DNA of 64,000 nucleotides. It comes from Actinoplanes auranticolor. Its GTDB lineage: Bacteria > Actinomycetota > Actinomycetes > Mycobacteriales > Micromonosporaceae. A model generated the notes under the pieces. The model had not been told where the DNA came from. It ran no database searches and worked only from the letters and a program-made list of their open reading frames with translations. Where the stretch lies: positions 62,001-126,000 of the forward strand of contig NZ_BOQL01000014.1 of NCBI RefSeq assembly GCF_018332655.1, written 5' to 3'. A program made the translations under genes and the position numbers. Positions 52,652 through 61,799 of the stretch are shown here, piece by piece. Position 1 is the first letter of the stretch; every line of letters begins with the position of its first letter.

Positions 52652-53953
52652 TCAGAGACCGGGCAGACGGCCGTTGCGGAAGAGGTCGACGAAGTCCTGG
52701 TGGTCCTCGCGGGCCTGGTCGCCGTACCGGTGGGCGAAGTCGACCAGCAGCCGGAGGAAGCCCGCCTCGTCCTTGTCGACCGCGGCCACGATGGCCTCCT
52801 CGGTGGAGAAGTCGACCAGGTCGTGACTGGACTCGTCGTCGGCGACCGAGTGCATCCGGGCCACCGCGCGGCCCAGGTCGGCGACGACACCGGCCAGGTC
52901 CTCGGGCTCGTTGACGTCCGCCCAGTCGAGGTCGGCCGCGTACGGCGACACCTCGGCGACGAGCTGGCCGACCCCCTCGAACTCGGTGTAGCCCAGCCAG
53001 GGATCGGCGTACGCCTGCAGGGCCCGCTGCGACTCGGCCGTCCGGTGCCCCTGGTGCCGGAAGTAGGACCGCACCCGCTCGTCGTCGATCCACCGGGCGA
53101 CTGCCGGCACCTGGGCCTGCTTCATGTAGATGATCACGTCGTTCTCGAGCGCCTGGGTGTGCCCCTCCAGCAGCAGGTTGTACGACGGCAGCCCGGCCGA
53201 CCCGATGCCGACTCCCTTGCGCAGCTTGATGTCCTTGATCGTGGTGGACACCGCGTTGCCGTGCGAGGGCATCGTCTGCAGGTAGTCCTGGAAGGCGGCC
53301 AGCACCGTGGCGGAGGTGGCCTCGTCGACGTCGTAGACCCCGTCGCCGACGGCGAACCGGCGCTCGTAGTCGTCGATCACGGTCTGGCCGGCGAGCATGT
53401 CGACCCGGGTGTTGAGCCGGGCCTGCTGCAGCACCCGGCGCAGCACCCCGTCGGAGTTGTCCAGGGTGATCGAGCCGATCGCGTCGTCCCCGCCGGCGGC
53501 CAGGGCCCGCAACTCGGTCAGGTAGCCCCGGGCGAAGGCGCCGACGAGGTCGCTGATGACCTGGTCGGACAGGGCCTTGCTGTAGCCGATCAGGGCCAGG
53601 CTGGCGGCGAAGCGCTTGAGGTCCCAGATGAACGGGCCGACGTACGCCTCGTCGAAGTCGTTGACGTTGAAGACCAGCTGGCCGGACGAGTTCATGTACG
53701 TGCCGAAGTTCTCCGCGTGCAGGTCGCCGTGGATCCACACCCGGCTGGTCCGCTCGTCGAGGAAGGCGTCGTCACGGTACGCGCCGGTCTGGTCGGCGTA
53801 GAAGAGCGAGGCGCTGCCCCGGTAGAAAGCGAACGGCGACGCGGCCATCTTGCGGAACTTGCGCCGGAAAGCGGCCGGGTCCAGCGCCATGAAGTCGCCG
53901 AACTCCCTGGTCAACACGTCGATGATGAAGTCCGCCCGGGACTGCTCGCTCAT
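52652..53953 (-). CDS. DUF2252 family protein, kinase-like
   Basis: 433 residues. The DUF2252 motifs FAFYRGSASLFYAD (about 41-54), HGDLHAENFG (75-84) and NDFDEAYVGPFIWDLKR (98-114) are all present. They resemble the catalytic loop and metal site of aminoglycoside-phosphotransferase-like kinases. Substrate unknown. Convergent with the anti-sigma gene, with directly adjacent stops, and downstream of nuoB on the same strand. Confidence 0.88.
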   Translation of the reverse strand: MSEQSRADFIIDVLTREFGDFMALDPAAFRRKFRKMAASPFAFYRGSASLFYADQTGAYRDDAFLDERTSRVWIHGDLHAENFGTYMNSSGQLVFNVNDFDEAYVGPFIWDLKRFAASLALIGYSKALSDQVISDLVGAFARGYLTELRALAAGGDDAIGSITLDNSDGVLRRVLQQARLNTRVDMLAGQTVIDDYERRFAVGDGVYDVDEATSATVLAAFQDYLQTMPSHGNAVSTTIKDIKLRKGVGIGSAGLPSYNLLLEGHTQALENDVIIYMKQAQVPAVARWIDDERVRSYFRHQGHRTAESQRALQAYADPWLGYTEFEGVGQLVAEVSPYAADLDWADVNEPEDLAGVVADLGRAVARMHSVADDESSHDLVDFSTEEAIVAAVDKDEAGFLRLLVDFAHRYGDQAREDHQDFVDLFRNGRLPGL

Positions 53954-53980
53954 GCTGGGCAGACTAGCCGCATCGCACCA

Positions 53981-54565
53981 TCACCCGGGCCGTTTGACCA
54001 CCGGCGCCGTCAGCGAGGCCGCGTCCCGGGGCTGAGCCGCGGGCGGGCCGGGGATCAGCGGGTCGGGCCGGGAGACCCCGCCGGGACCGGACTGCTCGGC
54101 GGCGATCTGCTCCTGCAGGCGCAGGATGCCGTGCAGCAGCGCCTCGGGCCGCGGCGGGCAGCCGGGCACATAGACGTCGACCGGGATGAGCTGGTCGACG
54201 CCCTTGGTCACCGAGTACGAGTCCCAGTACGGCCCACCGCAGTTGGAGCAGGAGCCGAACGAGATCACGTACTTGGGCTCCGGCATCTGGTCGTACAGCC
54301 GGCGGATCGCCGGGGCCATCTTGTCGGTGACCGTGCCGGAGACCACCATCAGGTCGGCCTGGCGGGGGCCGTGCGCGAACGGGATCACACCGAGCCGCAT
54401 GAAGTCGTGCCGACCCATGCTGGTCGCGATGAACTCGATCGCGCAGCAGGCCAGGCCGAAGTTGAAGACCCACAGCGAGTAGCGGCGACCCCAGTTCAGC
54501 ACGAACTTGATGGGATCCCCGAGGACTCCTGGCAGACCGGACACAGCTGTCAACCTACCCCTCAC
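53981..54565 (-). CDS. nuoB: NADH-quinone oxidoreductase subunit B
   Basis: Carries the terminal N2 4Fe-4S cluster that reduces quinone. 194 residues. The cluster ligands are the vicinal Cys40-Cys41 (GLACCAIE), Cys106 (in GSCSNCGG) and Cys136 (PGCPPRPE). The Pro/Ala-rich C-terminal 35 residues are an extension. The GTG at 54565 overlaps the upstream stop by four bases. It is separated from nuoC by three other genes, which is unusual. Confidence 0.94.
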   Translation of the reverse strand: MRGRLTAVSGLPGVLGDPIKFVLNWGRRYSLWVFNFGLACCAIEFIATSMGRHDFMRLGVIPFAHGPRQADLMVVSGTVTDKMAPAIRRLYDQMPEPKYVISFGSCSNCGGPYWDSYSVTKGVDQLIPVDVYVPGCPPRPEALLHGILRLQEQIAAEQSGPGGVSRPDPLIPGPPAAQPRDAASLTAPVVKRPG

Positions 54566-56013
54566 CACGCGGGTCGCTGGAGCTGGCTCAGGAAGCCGGC
54601 CAGCAGAGCCTCGCGCAGGGCGGGCGGGGCCACGTTGAGCAGCGAGTTGACCGCCGCCATGCTTTTGCCGACGTCCTCGCCCAGTCCGAGGCTGGCCGCC
54701 AGCCCCTCGATCAGCTCCGGCGTCACCATCTGCGGGGTCAGCGCCCCGGCGGCCTCAAGCAACGCGGGCGGCAGCTGGACCGGGCCGCGGGCGCGGGTCG
54801 CGGCCACGGCGGCGGCGAGGTCGGGGCCGAACTCGGCGGCGGTCCCGGCGACCGCGGCGGTCACCGTCAGGTGGATGGTCGCGGGCAGCTCCGCGTACGC
54901 GAGCTGAGGCTGGGTGTGCCAGCCGCGCCCCGCCAGCTCGTCGGCGAGCACGAACAGGTCGACGTCCGGCTCGGCCGCCAGGCACACGACACTGGTCTCG
55001 GGCGGGGCGAACAGGCGTACGCCGCCGGTGGCCTCGACGGCGGCCGCGAGCACGGCGACCGCGTCCCGGGTGTGCCCGGCCAGCCGCAGGTAACCGTCGT
55101 CGCCGAGGTGCCGCAGCGTGGCCAGGGCCGCCGCGATCGGGCCGCCGGACCGGGTGGACGAGATCACCGGGTTGACCATCGTGTAGCCGGGCCAGTCCGC
55201 GTACGCGAAGAACTGCGGCAGCCGCAGCCCCGCGTCCCGGTGCAGCAGCACGGAGACGCCCTTCGGCGCGTACGCGTATTTGTGCAGGTCGACCGAGATG
55301 CTGGTGACGCCGGGCACGGTGAAGTCGAAGGCCGGCAGGCCGGCGCCGAGCCGCCGCAGGTAGGGCAGCACCCAGCCGCCGAAGCACGCGTCGACGTGGA
55401 ACCGCACCCCCCGCTCGGCGGCCCGGGCGGCGAGCTCGGTGATCGGGTCGACGACACCGTGCGCGTAGCTCGGCGCCGAGGCGGCCACCAGCACCGTCTC
55501 CGGGCCGATCGCCGCGGCCATGGCGGCGGGGTCGGCGCGCAGGTCCGGGCCGACCGGCACGACGTCGAGGGCGACCCGCAGGTAGTGCGCCGCCTTGGCG
55601 AACGCGGCGTGCGCGGTGGACGGGACCACCAGCCGGGGCCGCTCGATCTCCGGGTGCGCGTCACGGGCGGCCTTCACCGCCAGGATCAGCGACTCGGTGC
55701 CGCCGCTAGTGACGCTGCCGACCACCTCCGGAGCGGCCGTGCCGGGGCCACCGCCGAGCAGCCTGCCGGCCGCCGCCACCAGCGCGTTCTCCATCGCCAG
55801 CAGCGACGGGAAGGCGGTCGGGTCCAGGCCGTTGACGTGCGCGGAGATCGCGTACGCGGCCCGGGCCAGCTCGTCGAGCCCGGCGACGGCGGGGTCGTAG
55901 ACATAGGCGAACAACCGCCCGCCGTGCGTGGGCAGGTCGGCGGCCCGCAGCTCACGCAACTCGGCGAGCACCTGCTCACCCGGAACGCCGGTGCCCGGCA
56001 ACGCCTCGATCAT
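54562..56013 (-). CDS. PLP-dependent decarboxylase / sphingosine-phosphate-lyase-like enzyme
   Basis: 483 residues. Group II PLP decarboxylase fold with the [16 protein letters not shown] cofactor motif near 102-118 and the [15 protein letters not shown]sp site. The Schiff-base Lys is near residue 244 in [13 protein letters not shown], which matches the sphingosine-1-phosphate lyase version (HKYGYAPKG) better than amino-acid decarboxylases. A C-terminal 90-residue extension is present. Overlaps nuoB by four bases. Substrate not determined. Confidence 0.85.
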   Translation of the reverse strand: MIEALPGTGVPGEQVLAELRELRAADLPTHGGRLFAYVYDPAVAGLDELARAAYAISAHVNGLDPTAFPSLLAMENALVAAAGRLLGGGPGTAAPEVVGSVTSGGTESLILAVKAARDAHPEIERPRLVVPSTAHAAFAKAAHYLRVALDVVPVGPDLRADPAAMAAAIGPETVLVAASAPSYAHGVVDPITELAARAAERGVRFHVDACFGGWVLPYLRRLGAGLPAFDFTVPGVTSISVDLHKYAYAPKGVSVLLHRDAGLRLPQFFAYADWPGYTMVNPVISSTRSGGPIAAALATLRHLGDDGYLRLAGHTRDAVAVLAAAVEATGGVRLFAPPETSVVCLAAEPDVDLFVLADELAGRGWHTQPQLAYAELPATIHLTVTAAVAGTAAEFGPDLAAAVAATRARGPVQLPPALLEAAGALTPQMVTPELIEGLAASLGLGEDVGKSMAAVNSLLNVAPPALREALLAGFLSQLQRPAW

Positions 56014-56022
56014 GGCCCCAAA

Positions 56023-56455
56023 CTAGACGGTCGCGAGGACGAAGGAGAGCACGAAACCCGCGGTGGTGCTGAGGGCGACGAGCGGGCCCGCGGTGGACAG
56101 GGGCCCGCGCCCACGACCACTGCCAAAGTCAGCACCGCCGCACAGGCGAACCAGGTGCCGAGGATGAACCGCTGGGAGCGTCCCTGCTCGCGCATGGACG
56201 CGCTGCCGACCAGCGCCTCCGGGAAGTTCGACACGAAGATCGCGGCCAGCAGGGCCAGTCCGCCGGTTCCTCCGCCCAGCGACACCCCGAGGGCGACGTT
56301 CTCCGGTACCCCGTCGAGGGTGACGGCGCCGAGCAGAGCGAGCCCGGCGGCTCCGGAGGTCGACGCGGTCGACGGCGCACGGTCCTGGGCAGCGGCGTCC
56401 GGGTCGAGCTTCTCGCTGCACTGGAGGCGATGGCGCCGAAGATGAGTGCGTCCAT
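56023..56455 (-). pseudogene. ZIP-family metal transporter, decayed
   Basis: The start MDALIFGAIAS is in one frame. After an internal deletion the sequence changes frame into EKLDPDAAAQ, then TLDGVPENVALGVSLGGG and AIFVSNFPEALVGSASMREQ, which are clear ZIP-permease motifs (the ExxxxG region). Near 56105 a second deletion/frame change occurs, and a typical C-terminal end (PLVALSTTAGFVLSFVLATV) appears in a third frame. At least two internal lesions remove several membrane helices, so the gene is non-functional. Confidence 0.8.
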
Positions 56456-56507
56456 GCCCGGGGCATGCCCCGGTTGGCCGCCGCATCAACGAGTGTCTTT
56501 CGAACCG

Positions 56508-57815
56508 TCAGTCCTCGTAGCGGCGCAGCAGGGCGACCGCCGCCCCGACCAGCAGGGCCGGGACCACGGTGAAGCCCAGCAGGACGCCGAAGCGGGCCGT
56601 CGCGTCCTGGGCCGCCGCCTCGCCGGTCGACGACGACGCGTAGCCGAAGAGCTGCAGGACCAGCGCGTAGATGCCCGGGCCCAGGGCCAGGCCCAGGGTC
56701 TCCCCGGCGGTCCACAGACCGGTGAACACGCCGGCCTGGCGGCGGCCGGTGCGCACGGTGTCGCGCTCGATCAGGTCGGGCAGCATCGCCAGCGCGAAGA
56801 CCTGCTGGCCGGCGTACCCGCAGCCGATCAGGGCCACGACCAGGTAGATCACCGCCGCGGGCAGGGCCGGTGCGGCCAGCAGGACCAGGGCGCCGGCCGC
56901 GAAGAGCAGGGAGGCGGCGATCAGGCCGCGGAGTTTGCCGTGGCGGGCGCCGACCCGGCTCCACAGCGGCATGACCAGCAGCGCCGGGCCGACGAAGGCG
57001 GCGAACAGGAAGGTCGCGCCGGACTTCTGGCCGATGACGTGGTCGGCGAAGTACTGGACGCCGGCGAGCATCGTGCCGATACCGGCTGCCTGGATCACGT
57101 AGCAGAGCAGCAGGGAACGGAACGACGCGTTGGCCGCCGCGATCCGCAACTGGGCGCGCAGGCTCGGTTCCTGGCCGGCTGCGCTGCGGGACTCCGCTGT
57201 GCGCGTACCGAAAAAGGCACCCAGGGTGCCCACGACGATGAGCGCGCCGACGAACGCGCCGGACCACCGGTGGCCGGTCAGGCCGCCGCCGCCCAGGTCG
57301 ACGACGAGCGGGGCGAGCGCGCCGGAGATCAGGATGGCCAGGGCCAGGACCGCGACCCGCCAGGTCATCAGGCGGGTCCGCTCGGCCCGGCCGGAGGTCA
57401 GCTCGGCCGGCATCGCGACGTAGGGCACCTGGAAGAACGCGAACGCGGTGGCCGCGGCCAGGAAGGCGACCGCGACGTAGGCGCCCGCCGCGGCACCGGC
57501 GGCGAACGGCCCGGCGAAGATGGCCGCGAAGAGCACACCCAGCGCCAGGCCCGCGCCGAGCAGGAAGCCACGCCGGTCCCCGCTACGGTCGGAGATCCGG
57601 CCCGCGACCGGGTTGACCAGGACGTCCCAGGCCTTCGGCAGGAGCACGAGCAGTCCCGCGACACCGGCGGCGACGCCGAGCGTGTCGGTCAGGTACGGCA
57701 GCAGGAGCAGACCGGGCACTGTCCCGAAAGGTCCGGTCACCAGCGAGCCCAGCGAATATCCGGCGACGACGCGGCGGGACAGCCGTACGTCGTGCGAGGG
57801 ACCGGCGACCGTCAT
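56508..57815 (-). CDS. GPH/MFS-type sugar-cation symporter family protein
   Basis: 435 residues with 12 predicted membrane segments, starting MTVAGPSHDVRLSRRVVAGY. Sequence NPVAGRISDRSGDRRGFLLG is the GPH-family version of MFS motif A, and PYVAMPAELTSGRAERTRLM is typical of melibiose-permease relatives. The 62 upstream codons of the open frame overlap the divergent gene and were rejected. Substrate unknown; sugar or glycoside uptake is likely. Confidence 0.85.
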   Translation of the reverse strand: MTVAGPSHDVRLSRRVVAGYSLGSLVTGPFGTVPGLLLLPYLTDTLGVAAGVAGLLVLLPKAWDVLVNPVAGRISDRSGDRRGFLLGAGLALGVLFAAIFAGPFAAGAAAGAYVAVAFLAAATAFAFFQVPYVAMPAELTSGRAERTRLMTWRVAVLALAILISGALAPLVVDLGGGGLTGHRWSGAFVGALIVVGTLGAFFGTRTAESRSAAGQEPSLRAQLRIAAANASFRSLLLCYVIQAAGIGTMLAGVQYFADHVIGQKSGATFLFAAFVGPALLVMPLWSRVGARHGKLRGLIAASLLFAAGALVLLAAPALPAAVIYLVVALIGCGYAGQQVFALAMLPDLIERDTVRTGRRQAGVFTGLWTAGETLGLALGPGIYALVLQLFGYASSSTGEAAAQDATARFGVLLGFTVVPALLVGAAVALLRRYED

Positions 57816-57864
57816 GGACGCGGATGGTAACCATCGGTGGGCCGCTGCGCCTACGCTTCGCCGA

Positions 57865-59283
57865 ATGGAGATTTCCGCACCGCCGTCCCGGGTCGCCGCC
57901 GGGGTCGCGGCGAGCCATCCCGCGACGGCCGAGGCCGGCCTGCGGGTGCTGCGGGCCGGAGGTACGGCCGCCGACGCCGCCGTCGCCGCAGTGCTCGCCA
58001 CCTGCGTCGCCGAGACCGTCTACACCGGGCTGGGCGGGGGCGGTTTCGCCACCTACTTCGACGCCGCCACCGGCTCGGTCACCTGCCTGGACTTCTTCGT
58101 CTCGGTGCCGGGCACGGACGGCGACCGGCTGGCCGGGCCGATGCTCGCCGTCGACGTCTTCTTCGGCGGAGTACCGCAGGTGTACTCGATCGGCGGCGCC
58201 AGCGTGGCCGTGCCCGGGGTGCCGGTCGGATGCGGCGAGGTGCACCGGCGCTGGGGCCGGCTGCCCTGGGCCGAGCTGGTCGCGCCGGCGCTGGAGCTGG
58301 CCCGGGCCGGGGTGGCCCTGCCGGCCGCGCACGCCCGGACCCTCGAGTCCTGCGCCCCGGCGCTGGCCCACGGCGAGGGTGCCGCCATCTACGCCCCGCA
58401 GGGCAAGCTGCTGCAGGGCGGCGACCGGCTCTTCCACCCCGGGCTGGCGACGGCTCTGGCGGCGCTCGCCGCCGAGGGACCCGCGCTGTTCCACACCGGC
58501 TCGTACGCACCGCTGCTGGTCGGGACCGTCCGCGCGGCCGGCGGGGCGCTCGGCCCGCGCGACCTGGCCGACTACCGGGTGCTGGAGACCCCGGTCGACC
58601 GGGCCACGCTCGCCGCCCACCAGGTCCGGGCCCGGCACGACCTCAACCGGACGGTCGACACCATCGCGGCCCTGCCCCGCGACCTGGCCATGCTGTCCCG
58701 GCCGGCCCGGGCCGTGGCGGTGGCCGCGGCCCTGCGGGACCGGGGCCGGCAGAAGATCGGCGACACCACCAACGTCTCGGTGGTCGACCGCGACGGCAAC
58801 GCCTGCGTGATCACCACGACGATGGGTCTGGGTGCCGCGGTCTGGCTGCCCGGCCTCGGGGTCAACCTCAACTCCATGCTCGGTGAGGGCGAACTCATCA
58901 CCGAGGACCTCGGGCCCGGCGTCCGGATGTCGTCCAACATGTGCCCGCTGGTGGTCATCGACGACGAGGGGGCGCTGGCGGTCGCCGCCGGCTCGGCGGG
59001 TGCCTCGCGGATCCGTACCGCGCTGGTCGACACGCTGCTCGGGGTGCTGGTCGACGGGGTGGACATGCCCACCGCGATCGCCCGGCCGCGCTTCCACGTC
59101 GTGGACGACACGGTGCACGCCGAGCCGGGCTACCCCCGCGACGAGCTGGCCGCGCTGGCCGAGGCGGGCTGGCGGATCACCGAGTGGCCCGAGCTCAACC
59201 ATTACTTCGGCGGCGTCACGGCGGTGGGCGTCGGCGGTGCCGCCGGTGACCCCCGCCGCGACGGCGTCGGCCTGCTGCTCTGA
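57865..59283 (+). CDS. Gamma-glutamyltransferase family protein, shortened
   Basis: N-terminal nucleophile hydrolase related to gamma-glutamyltranspeptidase, 472 residues against about 550-580. The N-terminal block AAGVAASHPATAEAGLRVLRAG and VYTGLGGGGFATYFD are typical. The self-processing Thr lies in GDTTNVSVVD near residue 301. The usual central stretch with its PPSSGG-type segment is missing, and the oxyanion region reads GSAGASRI where GSPGGSRI is usual. No signal peptide, so it should be cytoplasmic. Confidence 0.82.
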   Translation: MEISAPPSRVAAGVAASHPATAEAGLRVLRAGGTAADAAVAAVLATCVAETVYTGLGGGGFATYFDAATGSVTCLDFFVSVPGTDGDRLAGPMLAVDVFFGGVPQVYSIGGASVAVPGVPVGCGEVHRRWGRLPWAELVAPALELARAGVALPAAHARTLESCAPALAHGEGAAIYAPQGKLLQGGDRLFHPGLATALAALAAEGPALFHTGSYAPLLVGTVRAAGGALGPRDLADYRVLETPVDRATLAAHQVRARHDLNRTVDTIAALPRDLAMLSRPARAVAVAAALRDRGRQKIGDTTNVSVVDRDGNACVITTTMGLGAAVWLPGLGVNLNSMLGEGELITEDLGPGVRMSSNMCPLVVIDDEGALAVAAGSAGASRIRTALVDTLLGVLVDGVDMPTAIARPRFHVVDDTVHAEPGYPRDELAALAEAGWRITEWPELNHYFGGVTAVGVGGAAGDPRRDGVGLLL

Positions 59284-59289
59284 CCGGCG

Positions 59290-60219
59290 TCACATCGTGC
59301 GGGCCAGGGTCGCCTGCGCGTCGGCCGCGACCTCGGCCAGCGACACGTCCAGGTCGGTGGCGGTGAGCCCGAACGTGCGCTCGGTCAGCGAGCTGTCCAT
59401 GAAGAACGGCGCGTAGAACTGGTAGTCCATCTCGGCCAGCTCGCGGGCCATCGGCACCACCGTGCCGGCGGTACGCATCACGAAGCGCGGCAGCTGCCGG
59501 ATCGGGACGGGCTTGGTACCGGTCAGGGCGAAGTAGCGGTCGGCCAGGGCCCGGACGCTGATCGCCGGGACGGACGGCACGTGCCACGCCCGGCCCAGGG
59601 CGCGCTCGTCCGCTGCCAGCGTCACCAGGGCCCGCGCCATGTCACCGGTATAGGTGAAGGTGTGCGGCGCGTCGACGTCGCCTGGCATCCATGCCGCCCG
59701 GCCTTTGGCGATCGCCGGCAGCAGCACCTGGGAGAACAGGGACGCCGCGCCCGCCCCGATGTAGTCGGATCCGCGGACCTCGACCGTACGCACCCCACTG
59801 GCCAGGGCGTCCTGCCACATCTTGATCCGCACCCGGCCCTTACGACCGGTGGCGGCCAGCGGGCTGTCCTCGGTCATCCGGCCGCCGGGGACCGGGCCGT
59901 AGACGTACAGGTTGCCGGTGATGGCCAGGACCGCGCCGGTGCGCTGCGCGGCGGTCAGCATGGCCCCGGCCAGCGGCGGCCAGAGCGCCTCCCACTGGGT
60001 GTACTTCGGGTTGGCGCAGTTGTAGAGGGTGGCCGCGTCGCGGGTGAGGCCCGTGAGGCGGTCCGCGTCGGTGGCGTCGGCGGAGATCCGCTCGATCAGC
60101 GGGTGCTCCGGGCCGGTGCCGCTGCGGGTCACGATGCGCACGGACTCGCCACGCTCGGCGAGCAGGCGGGCCACCGAGGATCCGACCGGACCGGAACCGA
60201 CGATCACGTGCTTCGACAT
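59290..60219 (-). CDS. NAD-dependent epimerase/SDR family protein
   Basis: 309 residues starting MSKHVIVGSGPVGSSVARLL (Rossmann GxGxxG variant near 8-13); AAAGGAG lies before the ATG. It has the extended-SDR features NLYVYGPVPGG and WHVPSVPAISVRALADRYFA. The catalytic YxxxK is not evident (Tyr in NLYVYG, Lys in RIKMWQDAL), so atypical catalysis is possible. Divergent from the TetR gene at 60322 with two shared operators. Confidence 0.85.
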   Translation of the reverse strand: MSKHVIVGSGPVGSSVARLLAERGESVRIVTRSGTGPEHPLIERISADATDADRLTGLTRDAATLYNCANPKYTQWEALWPPLAGAMLTAAQRTGAVLAITGNLYVYGPVPGGRMTEDSPLAATGRKGRVRIKMWQDALASGVRTVEVRGSDYIGAGAASLFSQVLLPAIAKGRAAWMPGDVDAPHTFTYTGDMARALVTLAADERALGRAWHVPSVPAISVRALADRYFALTGTKPVPIRQLPRFVMRTAGTVVPMARELAEMDYQFYAPFFMDSSLTERTFGLTATDLDVSLAEVAADAQATLARTM

Positions 60220-60234
60220 TGCGATCTCCTTTGT

Positions 60235-60299
60235 GAGCACTGCTCTCCGTTGAGAACAACAATCTCACCCCTTCGCCCCCTTGGCAAGAGCAGTGCTCT
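60235..60299 (+). promoter_or_regulatory. Two TetR operators between the SDR and TetR genes
   Basis: GAGCACTGCTC (60235-60245) and AGAGCAGTGCTCT (60287-60299) are matching dyads with centres about 53 bp apart, roughly five helical turns. One lies next to the SDR start and one next to the TetR start. Repression of both genes by the TetR protein is inferred. Confidence 0.65.
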
Positions 60300-60321
60300 C
60301 TTTTGTGGCAGACTTGCCGGC

Positions 60322-60999
60322 ATGACCGCCGCATCGATCCGGGCCCGCGTACGCGCCGAGATGACCGACGAGATCAAAGCCGTGGCCCGGCGCCACCTCG
60401 CCACCGACGGCGCGAACCTGTCGCTGCGCGCGGTCGCCCGCGACCTCGGCATGGCCTCGTCCGCCGTCTACCGGTACTTCGCCAGCCGGGACGAGCTGCT
60501 CACCGCCATGATCATCGACGCGTACGACGCCCTGGGCAGCACCGCCGAGGCCGCGGTGGGCGGCACCGGATTCACCGACCGGTTCCTGAGCGTGTGCCAC
60601 TCGGTCCGTGACTGGGCGCTGGCCCATCCGCACGAGTGGGCGCTCATCTACGGCAGCCCGGTCCCGGGCTACCAGGCGCCCCGGGACACGGTCGGCCCGG
60701 CCGTCCGGGTGATCCTGGTGATCGGCCGGATCGTCGGCGAGGCGTCAGCCGCGGGCGAGGCCGCCGCCGGCGAGCCGATCGGTGGCAAGCTCGGTGACGA
60801 CCTGGCGTTCGTGGCCGAGCAGACCGCACCGGGCACGCCACCCCAGCTGATCGCCCGGGCCATGGGAGCCTGGATCCACCTCTGCGGCGCGGTCAGCGCG
60901 GAGCTCTTCGGCCAGCTCAACAACACGATCGAGGCCCGCCGCGAGTTCTTCGAACTACAGATGCGCGGCGCCGCGGCCATGATCAGCCGCCCGCTCTAA
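60322..60999 (+). CDS. TetR family regulator
   Basis: 225 residues. HTH at about 28-60: LSLRAVARDLGMASSAVYRY and FASRDELLTAM. The C-terminal domain belongs to the TetR_C type with WALAHPHEWALIYGSPVPGY, seen in many actinobacterial regulators. Divergently transcribed from the SDR gene, which it probably represses. Convergent with the methyltransferase gene. Confidence 0.9.
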   Translation: MTAASIRARVRAEMTDEIKAVARRHLATDGANLSLRAVARDLGMASSAVYRYFASRDELLTAMIIDAYDALGSTAEAAVGGTGFTDRFLSVCHSVRDWALAHPHEWALIYGSPVPGYQAPRDTVGPAVRVILVIGRIVGEASAAGEAAAGEPIGGKLGDDLAFVAEQTAPGTPPQLIARAMGAWIHLCGAVSAELFGQLNNTIEARREFFELQMRGAAAMISRPL

Positions 61000-61799
61000 C
61001 GCCGCCGGGCGTGGATCACGTGCCCGCCCGGGGTGTCCGGGGGCACGTCGGGACGGCCGAACCAGCGGGCCGCCAGCTGGGCCGGCCCCAGGTCCTCCAG
61101 CTCGTCGAAGCCCCGTCCGCGCAGCTCGGCGGCCAGCTCGTCCGGCAGGAAGTACGTCCGCCAGGGCTCACCGATGCTCGCCACCCGGGCCGCGCGCGCC
61201 TCCAGGGCAGCCCGCCGCTCGGGTGACATCGACGACGGCGGCATCGCGTAGTCGAAGACGACCTGCGCTCCCGGCGTGGCCGCGATCAGCGAGAGCGTCT
61301 CGTCGAAGCCGGCCCGGCTCAGGTACGGCACCACGCCCAGCCACAGGAAGAACGCCGCCTCCTCGGGCACGAGCCGGTCGGCGAGCGACTGCCGTTCGAA
61401 GTCCACCGGCAGGTACGTCAGCGACTCCGGCACCGCGATGCCCGCCGCGGCCAGCCGTTCCCGCTTGAACGCCTGGGTGTCCGGGTGGTCGACCTCGACG
61501 ACCCGCAGCTCCGGCCACGGATTGCGGTACGCGAACGTGTCCAGCCCTGCGCCCAGCACGACGACCTGACGGGTGCCGTGGCGCACCGCCGCAGCCAGGG
61601 CATCCTCGGCGAACCGGGTGCGGGCGGCGATGAACAGGCGCATGGCCCGGCGGCCCGGTGCCTCCTCGGCGTCCGGCGGCACCCCGAGGATGCGTACGGC
61701 CAGCGGGTCGGTGAAGATCGCGCCGCCCTCGATGAGCTGGTGGGCCGCCCGGTAACGGGCCGCGCTGAACGCGGTGCGGCTGGGCTGTCCGGTCTCCAT
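60996..61799 (-). CDS. SAM-dependent methyltransferase (leucine-carboxyl-type/TIGR00027-like)
   Basis: 267 residues starting METGQPSRTAFSAARYRAAH. SAM site motif QVVVLGAGLDTFAYRNPW at about 88-105, and acidic VVEVDHPDTQAFKRERL after it. This PPM1/TIGR00027 family is expanded in actinobacteria and its substrates are mostly unknown. The start shares a base with the end of the alkyltransferase-like gene. Confidence 0.88.
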   Translation of the reverse strand: METGQPSRTAFSAARYRAAHQLIEGGAIFTDPLAVRILGVPPDAEEAPGRRAMRLFIAARTRFAEDALAAAVRHGTRQVVVLGAGLDTFAYRNPWPELRVVEVDHPDTQAFKRERLAAAGIAVPESLTYLPVDFERQSLADRLVPEEAAFFLWLGVVPYLSRAGFDETLSLIAATPGAQVVFDYAMPPSSMSPERRAALEARAARVASIGEPWRTYFLPDELAAELRGRGFDELEDLGPAQLAARWFGRPDVPPDTPGGHVIHARRR

